This document shows positions 41,137-50,396 of a stretch of 64,000 nt of DNA, one piece after another. Numbering within the stretch: the stretch's first letter is position 1; each line of letters begins with the position of its first letter. The stretch is from NCBI RefSeq assembly GCF_022664455.2, contig NZ_JAKRKC020000001.1, positions 3,229,001 through 3,293,000 on the forward strand, given 5' to 3'. The notes beneath the pieces were generated by a model. That model ran no database searches, was not told where the DNA came from, and worked only from the letters and a program-made list of their open reading frames with translations. Position numbers and translations under genes: made by a program. The stretch is from Actinomadura luzonensis. GTDB lineage: Bacteria; Actinomycetota; Actinomycetes; Streptosporangiales; Streptosporangiaceae.

Positions 41137-41212
41137 GTTGGCGCCGTCCTCCACGTACGCGGACACGCCGGTCTCTCGCGCGGTGGCGATGAGCATGGGG
41201 ATGAAACCGTGA
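41137..41212 (-). pseudogene. NAD(P)-dependent epimerase/dehydrogenase fragment
   Basis: The minus-strand phrase FIPMLIATARETGVSAYVEDGANR closely follows a C-terminal block of extended SDR epimerases (F.P.LI.iAR..GVSAYVGDG.NRW). It breaks off directly, with no preceding or following similarity. It is a relic of about 25 codons. Confidence 0.5.
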
Positions 41213-41257
41213 TCTTCGGGACGGCGGCGATCCCGGTCGCGATCGGGCCCGTCCTGC

Positions 41258-41355
41258 TCGGCGCTCTCCCGGACCGGGCTCAACGAACGCACGTTCTTCC
41301 GGCACTTCCCCGACAACCGGGAGGTGCTCTTCGACGGCGAATCCGGCCTGCGCGT
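41258..41355 (+). pseudogene. TetR regulator N-terminal fragment
   Basis: The plus-strand phrase SRTGLNERTFFRHFPDNREVLFDGESGLR matches the recognition-helix region of TetR proteins (..gls.rTFFRHFpdKreVLf.g). Neither the preceding helix nor the ligand domain follows. With the epimerase fragment it shows that a TetR/SDR pair was once here and was deleted. Confidence 0.5.
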
Positions 41356-41558
41356 CCCCGACGCAGGCGGTGGCCGAGGCGCCCGGCCTTCCACCAAGCG
41401 GCCCAAGCCTAGAGGGAACTTGACCCGGTTGTGGCCATTCTGCGAGTAGAGCGCGGGTAGTTCACCGCCAGTCCGGCATGTTCCCTTCCGCGCGGTGGCG
41501 GAGGACCGGCCGGGCGGTGAGCAGCGGGCCGACGGGCCCCAGGCCGCGAGGGGTGGCA

Positions 41559-43073
41559 GTGCCGAAGGACGGCGGGCAGCAGGACGCGGGCCGGGAGGCG
41601 CGCGCCCCGTCGTCGGCCGATCTGGTCATCGTCCTGGTCACGCTGGTGGTGCTGGTCGGCGGGTCACTGGCGTTGTTCGGCCTGGACGCGCTCGACGGCC
41701 CGATCCAGGTGGCGCTCGTGCTGTGCGCGCTGGTCGCGATGCTGGTGGTGCTGAAGAACGGGCACCGCTGGGAGGAGGTCGAGGCGAGCGGGCAGCGGGC
41801 GCTGTCGTCGATCACCAGCGCGGTCTTCATCCTGCTCGCCGTGGGCGCGCTGATCGGCACCTGGAACATGTCGGGGACGATCCCGACCCTGGTGTACTAC
41901 GGGATCCAGGTGCTGTCGCCGGGGTGGTACTACGCCGCCGCCGCGCTGATCTGCGGCGTCGTGGCCATGTCGATCGGCAGCTCCTGGACCACGGCGGCCA
42001 CGATCGGGGTCGGATTGGTGGGCATCGCCACCATGCTGGAGGTGTCGGCGCCGATCACCGCCGGGGCGGTGATCTCGGGCGCGTACCTGGGGGACAAGCT
42101 GTCGCCGCTGTCGGAGACCACCGTGCTGACCGCGCAGATGGTCCGCGTGAACGTCTATGAGCACATCAAGCGCCAGGCCTGGACGTCCGTGCCGGCCTTC
42201 GTCCTCGCTTTCGCGCTGTTCCTGCTGATCGGGCTGGTCTGGGGGCGGGCCGCGACGGGCCTCGGCGACACCGCCAGCGAGCTGAACGCGCTCGGCCACC
42301 TCTACTGGATCACCCCGCTGAACCTGCTGCCGCTGCTGCTGCTGGTCGTGTTGTCGGTACGCAAGGTGCCGGCCACGCTGGCGCTCATGGCGGCGGCGAT
42401 CTTCGCCGGCATCGTGGGGATCTTCACGCAGCCCGCCGTGATCCGCGCGTTCGTGGCCGAGCCCGCGCTGAACCCGGTCGCCGCCGGGATCAAGGCGATC
42501 TGGCGGGCCATGGCGAACGGGTTCGAGAAGAGCTCCGGCCTCGCCGACGTCGACCGGCTGCTGTCGCGCGGCGGGATGGACAGCATGTTGCCCACGCTGT
42601 GGCTGATCATCGGCGCGGTCACGTTCGGCACCGTGCTGGAGGAGTTCGGGCTGCTCAACCGGCTCATCGAGCCGATGGTGCGGGCGGCCAGGAGCACCGG
42701 CCGGCTGTTCGTGACGGTCTTCGCCAGCGCCTTCGGCCTCAACCTCATCGCCGGCGACCAGTACATCGCGCTGGTGCTGCCGTCACGGATCTATCGGGCG
42801 GAGTTCGCCCGGCGCGGCCTGGCGCCGACGAACCTGTCGCGGCTGGCCGCCGACAGCGGGACGGTCACCTCACCGCTGGTGCCCTGGAACTCCTGCGGGG
42901 CGTTCATGGCCGCCGTGCTGGGCGTGCCGACCCTCGCCTATCTGCCGTTCTGCTTCTTCAACCTCGCCAGCCCGCTGCTCAGCGTGGTGTACGGCATCAC
43001 CGGCTTCCGGATCGAGCGCCTCCCGGCGGAGCTCGCCCCCGACATGGACGTGACGGGCCGGCCACCGTCGTGA
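41559..43073 (+). CDS. NhaC-family Na+/H+ antiporter
   Basis: This 504-residue membrane protein has about 11-12 hydrophobic helices and the NhaC hallmark segments VAMSIGSSWTTAATIGVGLVGIA, GAVISGAYLGDKLSPLSETTVLT and, in the second half, RAARSTGRLFVTVFASAFGLNLIAGDQYIALVLPSRIYR. GTG 41559 was chosen because GAGGGG precedes it by 5 bp; the longer frame adds an Arg/Pro-rich stretch. NhaC proteins exchange Na+ (or organic cations) for H+. The gene is coupled by GTGA to an amino-acid antiporter and lies upstream of arcA, so it may balance ions or pH during arginine use. Confidence 0.88.
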   Translation: MPKDGGQQDAGREARAPSSADLVIVLVTLVVLVGGSLALFGLDALDGPIQVALVLCALVAMLVVLKNGHRWEEVEASGQRALSSITSAVFILLAVGALIGTWNMSGTIPTLVYYGIQVLSPGWYYAAAALICGVVAMSIGSSWTTAATIGVGLVGIATMLEVSAPITAGAVISGAYLGDKLSPLSETTVLTAQMVRVNVYEHIKRQAWTSVPAFVLAFALFLLIGLVWGRAATGLGDTASELNALGHLYWITPLNLLPLLLLVVLSVRKVPATLALMAAAIFAGIVGIFTQPAVIRAFVAEPALNPVAAGIKAIWRAMANGFEKSSGLADVDRLLSRGGMDSMLPTLWLIIGAVTFGTVLEEFGLLNRLIEPMVRAARSTGRLFVTVFASAFGLNLIAGDQYIALVLPSRIYRAEFARRGLAPTNLSRLAADSGTVTSPLVPWNSCGAFMAAVLGVPTLAYLPFCFFNLASPLLSVVYGITGFRIERLPAELAPDMDVTGRPPS

Positions 43074-44515
43074 CCCAGACCGGCACGCACACCGAGGGCG
43101 CGCGGAAGATGTCGCTGCCGATCCTGACCGGGATGGTGGTCGGGTCGATGGTCGGCGCCGGCGTGTTCTCGCTGCCGCGCAACTTCGCCCAGGCCACCGG
43201 GGTGCTCGGCGCCGTCGGCGCGTGGCTGATCGCCGGCGCGGGCATGCTGATGCTCGCCTTCACCTTCCAGACGCTGGCCGTGCGCAAGCCGCACCTGGAC
43301 GCCGGCGTGTACGCCTACGCCAAGGCGGGGTTCGGCGAGTACCCGGGCTTCTTCTCCGCCTTCGGCTACTGGGCCAGCGCGTGCGTGGGCAACGTCTCGT
43401 ACTGGGTGCTGATCAAGTCGACCCTCGGCGCGGTGATCCCCGCGTTCGGCGAGGGCGCCACGATCGCCGCCGTGGCGGTCTCGGCGATCGGTGTGTGGGC
43501 CTTCCACTTCATGATCATGCGCGGCGTGCGCGAGGCGGCCAGGATCAACCAGATCGTCACGGTCGCCAAGCTCCTGCCGATCCTGCTGTTCGTGGTGATC
43601 CTGGCGGTGGCGCTGCGCGGCGACGTGTTCGGCCCGAACCTGTGGGCCGGCGCCGCCCGCACCCCCGGCGCGCTGTTCGAGCAGATCAGGGCGACCATGC
43701 TGGTGACCGTGTTCGTGTTCCTGGGCGTGGAGGGGGCGAGCGTCTACTCCCGCTACGCCCAGCGGCGCGCGGACGTGGGCCGGGCCACCGTGCTCGGCTT
43801 CCTGGCCGTGCTCGCGCTGTTCGCCTCGGTGACCATCCTGTCCTACGGCGCGTTGCCCAAGGACCGGACGGCGCAGCTGCGCCAGCCGTCCATGGGCGGC
43901 GTGCTGGAGTCGGTCGTGGGTACCTGGGGCGCGGCGCTGATCGGATGCGGGCTGATCGTCTCGGTGCTGGGCGCGTACCTGGCGTGGACGCTGATGGCGG
44001 CCGAGGTGCTGTTCGTGGCCGCCAAGGACCACGACATGCCGGTATTCCTGGCCCGCGAGAACGAGCGCAACGTGCCCGTCGCCGCGCTCGTCATGACCAG
44101 CGCGCTCATCACCGCCGTGCTGGCCGTCACCCTGTTCTCCGACGACGCCTTCACCTTCACGCTGAAGCTGACCAGCGCGCTGTCGCTGATCCCGTACCTG
44201 CTCGCCGCCGGGTACGCGCTGCGCCTCGCCCTCACCGGCGAGACCTACGACGACACCCCCAGAGGCCGGGGCAAGGACCTGACGATCGCGGCGCTGGCCA
44301 CCGTCTACACCGCGTTCCTCATCGTCGCGGCCGGGCCGACGTTCGTGTTGCTGTCGTGCGTGGTCTACGCGCCCGGCACCATCCTGTTCGTCCTGTCGCG
44401 CCGGGAACGCGGCCTGCGTCCCTTCTCCGTCCCGGAGCTGATCCTGTTCGCCGTCGTCGCCGCCGGGGCGCTCCTCGGCATCACCGGCCTGGTGACCGGC
44501 CGCATCACCATCTGA
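43070..44515 (+). CDS. arcD: APC-family basic amino acid antiporter (arginine/ornithine type)
   Basis: This 481-residue permease has 12 predicted helices and the ArcD/LysI-type signature TGMVVGSMVGAGVFSLPRNFAQATGVLGAVGAWLIAGAGML. The sequence KPHLDAGVYAYAKAGFGEYPGFFSAFGYWASACVGNVSYW matches basic amino-acid/polyamine antiporters. The GTG start at 43070 overlaps the NhaC stop; the first residues VTQTGTHTEGARKM are hydrophilic. It ends 54 bp before arcA, which strongly suggests arginine uptake in exchange for ornithine or citrulline. The gene symbol is by context; substrate has not been shown. Confidence 0.8.
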   Translation: MTQTGTHTEGARKMSLPILTGMVVGSMVGAGVFSLPRNFAQATGVLGAVGAWLIAGAGMLMLAFTFQTLAVRKPHLDAGVYAYAKAGFGEYPGFFSAFGYWASACVGNVSYWVLIKSTLGAVIPAFGEGATIAAVAVSAIGVWAFHFMIMRGVREAARINQIVTVAKLLPILLFVVILAVALRGDVFGPNLWAGAARTPGALFEQIRATMLVTVFVFLGVEGASVYSRYAQRRADVGRATVLGFLAVLALFASVTILSYGALPKDRTAQLRQPSMGGVLESVVGTWGAALIGCGLIVSVLGAYLAWTLMAAEVLFVAAKDHDMPVFLARENERNVPVAALVMTSALITAVLAVTLFSDDAFTFTLKLTSALSLIPYLLAAGYALRLALTGETYDDTPRGRGKDLTIAALATVYTAFLIVAAGPTFVLLSCVVYAPGTILFVLSRRERGLRPFSVPELILFAVVAAGALLGITGLVTGRITI

Positions 44516-44569
44516 GCCCCATACAGAGCCGCACAGACAGAGCCGTACAGACAGAGAGGATGAGCGGTC

Positions 44570-45829
44570 ATGAGCGATCAGCCCTTCGGGGTGCACTCCG
44601 AGGTGGGCGTCCTGCGCAAGGTCATCGTCCACCGGCCGGACCTGTCCCTGCGCCGGCTCACCCCGACCAACAACCACGACCTGCTGTTCGACGACATCCT
44701 GTGGGTCGAGCAGGCGCAGACCGAGCACGACGCCTTCGTGCGGGTGATGCGCGAGCGCGGCGTCGAGGTGTACTACCACCACGAGCTGCTCGCCCAGGCG
44801 CTGGAGGCGAGCTTCGAGGCCAAGCAGCGCGCCGTCGAGCACGCCGTCACCCACCTGACCGTCGGCCCGGCCCTGGTGGACGGCGTCCGCGAGACCCTGG
44901 CCGGCTGGAGCGGGGACAAGCTGGCCAGGCACCTCATCGGCGGCCTGACCAAGGAGGAGTTCGGCGTGGCGGAGCTGGACGGCCACTCGCTGGTGGCCGC
45001 CGCCGGCCACCCGCGTGACTTCATCCTGCCCGCGCTGCCCAACTCGCTCTACCAGCGCGATCCCGCGGCCTGGCTGTACGGGGGCGTGTCGCTCAACCCG
45101 ATGTACTTCCACGTCCGGCTGCTGGAGACGATGAACCAGTCGACCATCTACCACCACCATCCGATGTTCGCCAGCGAGGACTTCTCCTACTGGTACCCCT
45201 ACGCGGGCGAGGACGACCGGTTCAACGAGGAGTCCTTCGGCAACGCCGCCATGGAAGGCGGCGACATGATGCCCATCGGCAACGCGACGGTGCTGATCGG
45301 GATCAGCGAGCGCACCAACCCGCGCACGATCGAGCACCTGACCCTGTCGATGTTCGCCGCGGGCGCCGCCGAGCGGGTCATCGCCGTGGAGGTGCCGAAG
45401 GCGCGCTCCTACATGCACCTGGACACCGTCTTCACCTTCCTGGACGCCGACAAGGCCAGCGCCTTCCCGCCGTTCCTGGAGGCGGCCGTCGCCTACAGCC
45501 TGCGGCCCGGCGACAAGAGCGGCACCCTCGACGTCCACCGCGAGCGGGGCCTGCTGCCGGCCCTGGAGGACGCGCTGCGCATCCCGCGCCTGGACATCGT
45601 GCCCACCGGCGGCGACGACTACCAGCAGGCCCGCGAGCAGTGGGACTCCGGCAACAACTTCTTCGCCCTGGCCCCGGAGGTGGTCGTCGGCTACCACAAG
45701 AACCAGTTCACCAACCGCAAGCTGCGCGAGCACGGCGTGGAGGTCATCGAGATCGAGGGCTTCGAGCTCGGCAAGGGCCGCGGCGGCACCCACTGCATGA
45801 CCTGCCCCGTCCAGCGCGACCCCGTGTGA
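44570..45829 (+). CDS. arcA: Arginine deiminase
   Basis: This 419-residue enzyme converts L-arginine to citrulline and ammonia. It shows the ADI landmarks: [34 protein letters not shown] (substrate Asp), [21 protein letters not shown] (catalytic His and Asp) and the C-terminal Cys nucleophile in [14 protein letters not shown]. Length and motif spacing are normal. ATG 44570 follows AGAGGATGAGCGGTC. It follows the antiporter in one operon. OTC (arcB) and carbamate kinase (arcC) are not present here, so the citrulline formed may be exported or processed by genes elsewhere. Confidence 0.95.
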   Translation: MSDQPFGVHSEVGVLRKVIVHRPDLSLRRLTPTNNHDLLFDDILWVEQAQTEHDAFVRVMRERGVEVYYHHELLAQALEASFEAKQRAVEHAVTHLTVGPALVDGVRETLAGWSGDKLARHLIGGLTKEEFGVAELDGHSLVAAAGHPRDFILPALPNSLYQRDPAAWLYGGVSLNPMYFHVRLLETMNQSTIYHHHPMFASEDFSYWYPYAGEDDRFNEESFGNAAMEGGDMMPIGNATVLIGISERTNPRTIEHLTLSMFAAGAAERVIAVEVPKARSYMHLDTVFTFLDADKASAFPPFLEAAVAYSLRPGDKSGTLDVHRERGLLPALEDALRIPRLDIVPTGGDDYQQAREQWDSGNNFFALAPEVVVGYHKNQFTNRKLREHGVEVIEIEGFELGKGRGGTHCMTCPVQRDPV

Positions 45830-45862
45830 ACGCCGCGGCCCGCCGACGGACGAGTGCGGCGC

Positions 45863-47113
45863 ATGTCCGAGCCTGCCCGGGACGCTGAGGCCAACCGCGC
45901 GATCAGCCTGGCGCTGCGCGTCGGCGAGCTGATGCTGGGGAGCGGAGCGAGCACCGAGAGCGTCACGAACGCCATGCGCGCCGTCGCCCGCGCGTACGGG
46001 GTGCGTCGCATCGAGGTAGATGTGAACCTGTCGGCGCTGACGCTGTCGGACGTCCCGGACGACGGCGGGCTGCCCGTCACCGCCGAGCGGCGGGTGCGCA
46101 GGCGCGAGCCGGACTTCGCCCACCTGGTCGCGCTGCACGACCTGGTCGGCGAGATCGTCGCGGACGAGCTGCCGCTGGCGACGGCCCGCCGCCGCCTGCG
46201 CAGGATCGACCGGCCGGCGCCGGTCCATCCGCCCTGGGCGGCGGCCACGGCGCCCGCGCTGGTCGCGGCCTCGGCGGCGGTCCTGACCGGCGGCGGCCCG
46301 GTGGTGGCGCTGGCCGCGTTCGTCGCCACCCTGCTCGGCGACCGCGCCGGCAGCTGGCTCGCCAGGCGGGCCGTCGCGGAGTTCTTCCAGACAGCGGTGG
46401 CCGCGGCCGTCGGGACGGCGGCCGCGGTGCTCATGATCTGGCAGCAGGTGCCCGTCCGGGCCTCGGCGATCGTCGTCGGCGCGGTGATCGCGCTGCTGCC
46501 CGGCCGGTCGCTGGTCGCCTGCGTGCAGGACGGCATCGCCGGCGAGTACGTCACCGCCACGGCCCGGCTGTCGGAGGTGGTGTTCGTCGTGACGGCCGTG
46601 CTGTCGGGGATCGGTCTCGTCCTCACCTTCGCGGTCCAGGCGAAGGTGCCGATCAGCGTGGAGGACGCGCCCTCGGCGCCGCTGTCGTTGTCGGCGCCGC
46701 AGCTGTTCGGGGCGTTCATGCTGGGGCTGACGTTCGCGGTGGCGCTGCGGGTGCCGCCCAGGCACATCCCGCCGGCGGCCGTCGGCGCCCTGGTCATCTG
46801 GTGCGTCTTCGTCTGCCTCCGCTGGCTGGGCTGGCCGTCCGTGCTGGCCACCGCCGTGGCGGCGGCCACGATCGGGGTGCTGGGATCGCTGTACGGGAAC
46901 CGGGTGCGGGTGCCGCCGATGGTGTTCGTGATTCCCGCGATCGGGCCGCTGCTGCCGGGCTCGGTGCTGTTCCGGGGCATGCTGAAGCTGAACCTCGGCG
47001 ACGTGACCGGCGGCACGCACTTCCTCATCGAGGCCCTGTCGGCCGCGCTGGCCATCGGCGCGGGCGTGATCCTGGGCGTCAACGTCCTGCGCGCTCTCCA
47101 TCGCACGGCGTAA
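45863..47113 (+). CDS. Threonine/serine exporter family protein (ThrE type)
   Basis: This 416-residue protein begins with the ThrE N-terminal cytosolic block (LALRVGELMLGSGASTESVTNAMRAVARAYGVRRIEVDVNLSALTLS). It continues with about ten transmembrane helices and ends in the second ThrE region (PPMVFVIPAIGPLLPGSVLFRGMLKLNLGD). It should export amino acids such as threonine or serine by proton motive force. ATG 45863 is used rather than GTG 45854. It follows arcA by 33 bp in the same direction and may belong to the same transcription unit; export of citrulline or another ArcA product is a possible but unproven link. Confidence 0.85.
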   Translation: MSEPARDAEANRAISLALRVGELMLGSGASTESVTNAMRAVARAYGVRRIEVDVNLSALTLSDVPDDGGLPVTAERRVRRREPDFAHLVALHDLVGEIVADELPLATARRRLRRIDRPAPVHPPWAAATAPALVAASAAVLTGGGPVVALAAFVATLLGDRAGSWLARRAVAEFFQTAVAAAVGTAAAVLMIWQQVPVRASAIVVGAVIALLPGRSLVACVQDGIAGEYVTATARLSEVVFVVTAVLSGIGLVLTFAVQAKVPISVEDAPSAPLSLSAPQLFGAFMLGLTFAVALRVPPRHIPPAAVGALVIWCVFVCLRWLGWPSVLATAVAAATIGVLGSLYGNRVRVPPMVFVIPAIGPLLPGSVLFRGMLKLNLGDVTGGTHFLIEALSAALAIGAGVILGVNVLRALHRTA

Positions 47114-47215
47114 GGCGGCGCGGAGGACGCGAGGCCGGACGCCCCGGAGGGCGGGCCGTGACGGCATGTGCGCCACGTCACGTCACGTCGCGCGGGTCGG
47201 CGGTGTCTTGAGGGC

Positions 47216-48385
47216 ATGACGAACGACAGCACACCCCACAAGATCGTGGTCATCGGCGGCGGCTACGCGGGAACGGTCGCGGCCAACCACCTCCAGCTGC
47301 GCACCGATGTCGACATCACGTTGGTCAATGCCCGCCCGAAGTTCGTCGAACGGATCCGGCTGCACCAGTTCGTGGCCGGCGACCACGACGCCTCGGTCGA
47401 CTACGGCACGCTGCTCGGCGACGGCATCCGGCTGGTGGTCGACAACGCCACCCGCATCGACACCGCCTCCCGCAGGGTGGAGCTGGCATCGGGCCGTGCG
47501 CTGGACTACGACTACGTCATCTACGCGGTCGGCAGCACCGGCGCGGTCCCCGCCTCGGTGCCGGGCGCGGCCGAGTTCGCCTACTCCGTCGCCGAGTTCG
47601 AGTGCGCCGAGCGGCTGCGCGCCAGGCTGGCGGAGCTGCCGGCCGACGCCGCGGTCACCGTGGCCGGCGGCGGGTTGACCGGCATCGAGACCGCGGCGGA
47701 GCTCGCCGAGCAGGGACGCACGGTCACCCTGGTCTGCGGCGGGCGCCTGGCCCCGTCGCTCAGCGAGGCCGGCCGCCGATCCGTCGCGACGTGGCTGTCC
47801 GAGCACGGCGTCACCGTGCTGAAGGGCAACGCGGTGGCCGAGGTCCGGCAGGACGCGGTCGTCCTGGCCGACGGAGCGGTACGGCACAGCGCGCTCACCG
47901 TCTGGACGGCCGGTTTCGGCGTGCCGGGCCTGGCGGCGGCCAGCGGGCTGCGCGTCGACGAGCTCGGCCGGCTGCTCACCGACGAGACGCTCCTCAGCGT
48001 CGACGACGACCGCGTCGTCGCGGCGGGTGACGCCGCCTCGCCGTCGGGCCGGCCGCTGCGGATGAGCTGCCAGGCCGCGGTCCCGCTCGGAGTGCAGGCC
48101 GCCGACACGGTGCTGAGCCGCATCGCGGGAACGGCACCGGCGGTGATCGACCAGGCCTTCAAGGGATCCATCATCAGCCTGGGCCGGCACGCCGCCACGA
48201 TGCAGCCCGCCCACGCGGACGACACCCCCTTGGACACCTGCGTCGACGGGCGGCGGGCCGCCGAGATCAAGGAGGAGTTCTGCCGGAAGGCTGTCACGGG
48301 GATCGGCATGGAGGCCCGCAGCCCGGGTGCCGTCGTGTGGCAGAAGAGCGGGCCGCGGGCCGTGCCGACGGCGGCGTCCGCATGA
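47216..48385 (+). CDS. FAD-dependent NAD(P)H oxidoreductase (NDH-2-like)
   Basis: This 389-residue protein has the dinucleotide-binding motif VVIGGGYAGTVAANHL at the N-terminus, YVIYAVGSTG, a second Rossmann motif VTVAGGGLTGIETAAELAE and the FAD-binding VVAAGDAASPSGRPLRMSCQAAVPLGVQAA. This is the NDH-2/pyridine nucleotide-disulfide family without a redox Cys pair. ATG 47216 starts it. Its stop overlaps the start of an ECF41 sigma factor (ATGA). ECF41 sigma factors are typically encoded next to one oxidoreductase or decarboxylase, which they regulate, so this is probably the sigma factor's target. Confidence 0.85.
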   Translation: MTNDSTPHKIVVIGGGYAGTVAANHLQLRTDVDITLVNARPKFVERIRLHQFVAGDHDASVDYGTLLGDGIRLVVDNATRIDTASRRVELASGRALDYDYVIYAVGSTGAVPASVPGAAEFAYSVAEFECAERLRARLAELPADAAVTVAGGGLTGIETAAELAEQGRTVTLVCGGRLAPSLSEAGRRSVATWLSEHGVTVLKGNAVAEVRQDAVVLADGAVRHSALTVWTAGFGVPGLAAASGLRVDELGRLLTDETLLSVDDDRVVAAGDAASPSGRPLRMSCQAAVPLGVQAADTVLSRIAGTAPAVIDQAFKGSIISLGRHAATMQPAHADDTPLDTCVDGRRAAEIKEEFCRKAVTGIGMEARSPGAVVWQKSGPRAVPTAASA

Positions 48386-49263
48386 GCACCGACGAGCACG
48401 CCGAACGGTTCACCCTGCTGCGGCCGCTGCTGTTCGCGATCGTCTACGAGATACTCGGCTCGGCGACGGAGTCCGACGACGTGCTGCAGGACAGCTACCT
48501 GCGGTGGGCGGAGGTGGACCTGGCGACGGTCCGTGACAGCAAGTCGTATCTGGCGCGGCTGGTGACCCGCCAGGCGCTCAACGCGTTGCGGGCCGGCGCG
48601 CGCCGGCGCGAGGACTATGTCGGCGTGTGGCTGCCGGAGCCGCTGCTGCTCGACGAGCACGACGCGTCGGCGGACGTGGTGCTCGCCGAGTCGGTGTCGA
48701 TGGCGATGCTGGTGGTGCTCGAGACGCTCACTCCCTATGAGCGGGCGGTGTTCGTCCTGCGCGAGGTGTTCGGCTTCGACTACGACGAGATCGCCTCAGC
48801 GGTGGGCAGATCGGTCGCGACGGTGCGTCAGGTGGCGCATCGGGCCCGGGAGCACGTGCGGGCGCGGCGCAAGCGCTCGGAGCCCGCCGGCTCGGCCAGG
48901 ACGGCGCGGGTCACCGAGCGGTTCATGGCCGCGGTGACCACCGGCGACATGGAGGGGCTGCTCTCGCTGCTCGCGCCGGACGTCACCTGGACCGCCGACG
49001 GCGGCGGCAAGGTGATCGCGGTGCGCCGGCCGGTGGTGGGCGCGGAGAAGGTGGCCGCGCTGCTGCTGGGCATCGTCCGCCCGGACCTGCGGATCGAGCT
49101 CGTGAACTGCAACAACGCGCCCGCCCTCGTCGCCTACAACGGCGACCACCTGGAGGGTGTCTTCCTGGCCGACGTCGTCGACGAGAAGATCACCCAGTTC
49201 TACGCGATCCGCAATCCGGACAAACTCCTCGCGCTGGCGGCACCACGTCAGATCAGCCGATAG
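48382..49263 (+). CDS. sigJ: ECF41-type RNA polymerase sigma factor (SigJ-like) with SnoaL-like C-terminus
   Basis: This 293-residue sigma factor has region 2 (EHAERFTLLRPLLFAIVYEILGSATESDDVLQDSYLRWAEVD) and region 4 (TPYERAVFVLREVFGFDYDEIASAVGRSVATVRQVAHRAREHV). A C-terminal SnoaL-like domain of about 110 residues follows (VTERFMAAVTTGDMEGLLSLLAPDVTWTADGGGK...), which in ECF41 proteins controls activity in cis without an anti-sigma factor. It overlaps the oxidoreductase gene by ATGA. It ends 60 bp before degraded DNA with a transposase fragment. Confidence 0.9.
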   Translation: MSTDEHAERFTLLRPLLFAIVYEILGSATESDDVLQDSYLRWAEVDLATVRDSKSYLARLVTRQALNALRAGARRREDYVGVWLPEPLLLDEHDASADVVLAESVSMAMLVVLETLTPYERAVFVLREVFGFDYDEIASAVGRSVATVRQVAHRAREHVRARRKRSEPAGSARTARVTERFMAAVTTGDMEGLLSLLAPDVTWTADGGGKVIAVRRPVVGAEKVAALLLGIVRPDLRIELVNCNNAPALVAYNGDHLEGVFLADVVDEKITQFYAIRNPDKLLALAAPRQISR

Positions 49264-49323
49264 CCGGCCGTGAGACCTCGCCCTGCCTGCGGGCTCGGAC
49301 GGACGCGGTCAGCTGTGCCCCCG

Positions 49324-49458
49324 ATGGCGTCGATCGACAAGACGGCCTATCCGCGATTCGAGCGGACCATCTCGGAGCGCGAGTTGCGCGAGGCGTACTC
49401 GCCGAGTCAGATCGCCCACTTTGCGGCCGAGGCCCGATTGCCCCGGTTGGGCAGGACT
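49324..49458 (+). pseudogene. Tn3 transposase N-terminal fragment
   Basis: From ATG 49324 the phrase MASIDKTAYPRFERTISERELREAYSPSQ matches the first 30 residues of actinobacterial Tn3-family transposases (MASIxRTAYPRFxRxxSxRELxExYTPT). About 15 further residues fit loosely (IAHFAAEARLPRLG), and then similarity ends. It is a fossil of an insertion, separate from the truncated tnpA at 14-16 kb that lacks this part. The rest of 49264-49700 has no recognised gene. Confidence 0.55.
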
Positions 49459-49706
49459 CGGATGAGCCGGGCGCAGTGCGTGTCCGGGCGGAACGCCGGC
49501 GACAGCGGCGTCGTCGAACGCCGTCAGCACCAACAGGATGGGCATCATCACGAAGTCCTGGATGTGGTGACCGGCCTCTGCGCGGCGGGCAGGAACAGGT
49601 CGCCCAGATGCCCCGCCGCCATGCCGAACGCCATGACGGCGTGCGGCCATCGCCTGCTGGGAGGGACGGAGGGCAGCGGCGCCGGCGCGAGGGCCAGGAC
49701 GCGCCG

Positions 49707-50102
49707 CTAGCCTCGGCCGAGCGCGGGCCCGCGCAGTGGCCGCAGTGCCAGGCCCCAGGCGATGACCTGGTCCAGCATGGTGTCGACCGCGTTCTCCTGC
49801 TGCGCCGCCGGCCTGAAGTCGGTGAGCAGCCTGAGCGTGACCTGAGCGCGTACGTCGGCGATTTGCAGTTCACCCATCATCAGCCGCAGGTGCTCCACCG
49901 CTCGGGTGCCGCCGTTGACGCCGTAGCTGACGAATCCGGCTGATTTGTTGTTCCATTCGGCGTACAGGAAGTCGAGGGCGTTCTTCAGGGCGCCGGAGGT
50001 CGAGTGGTTGTACTCGGGCGTCACGAACACGTAGGCGTCGAAGGCCGGCATCACCTCATCCAGCAATGGCGGGTCGAGGTCGACAAGCTGAGCGGGCAGC
50101 AC
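49707..50102 (-). pseudogene. NADPH-dependent FMN reductase, N-terminus missing
   Basis: The frame encodes 131 residues from LVDLDPPLLDEVMPAFDAYVFVTPEYNHSTSGALKNALDFLYAEWNNKSAGFVSYGVNGGTRAVEHLR to the end. The FMN-binding phrases P-E-Y-N-H-S and VSYG..GG are kept. The first about 50 residues, with the phosphate-binding GSTR loop, are absent and the sequence upstream (from 50,103) belongs to another gene fragment. A deletion fused the two. It probably gives no functional flavoprotein. Confidence 0.65.
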
Positions 50103-50105
50103 TGC

Positions 50106-50255
50106 TCAATGCTCAAGGTCAGGGCCTCCTCACTGGCGCATCTCGAAGGTGTCCTGGAGCAGATCGGCAAGCACGGCCAGATGGACACCCACATCGTCCT
50201 GTCCACGCAGTACCACGACCCGCGCGTGCGCCGCGGCCATCCCGACCGGCCTGTG
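50106..50255 (+). pseudogene. Possible Lrp/AsnC-family C-terminal fragment
   Basis: The plus-strand phrase SLAHLEGVLEQIGKHGQMDTHIVLSTQYHDPRV resembles the last beta-alpha-beta of Lrp/AsnC ligand-binding domains (d...l..~l..i~~~g~~~T~ivLst.~~.R.v). No DNA-binding part precedes it; the truncated FMN reductase starts at once on the opposite strand. It is another relic of the same deletion. Confidence 0.35.
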
Positions 50256-50396
50256 ACGGCCTCCACAGGGTGGACGCGCCGCCCTGCGGGAACCGCGCAC
50301 TCGACAGACTGACCCCTTACCGGGCGAAGTCCCGGGAGCCGTTCCTCCTGACCCCGCCGCCTGGATTGGCGCGTGAGCGACCGGACGCATGCCCGC

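Noticed and set aside
42938..47176. A 1412-codon open frame on the minus strand across the arginine genes
   Set aside because: It is antisense to the NhaC tail, arcD, arcA and thrE, is rich in Arg/Gly/His/Gln and matches no family. Long antisense frames are a by-product of 70% GC.
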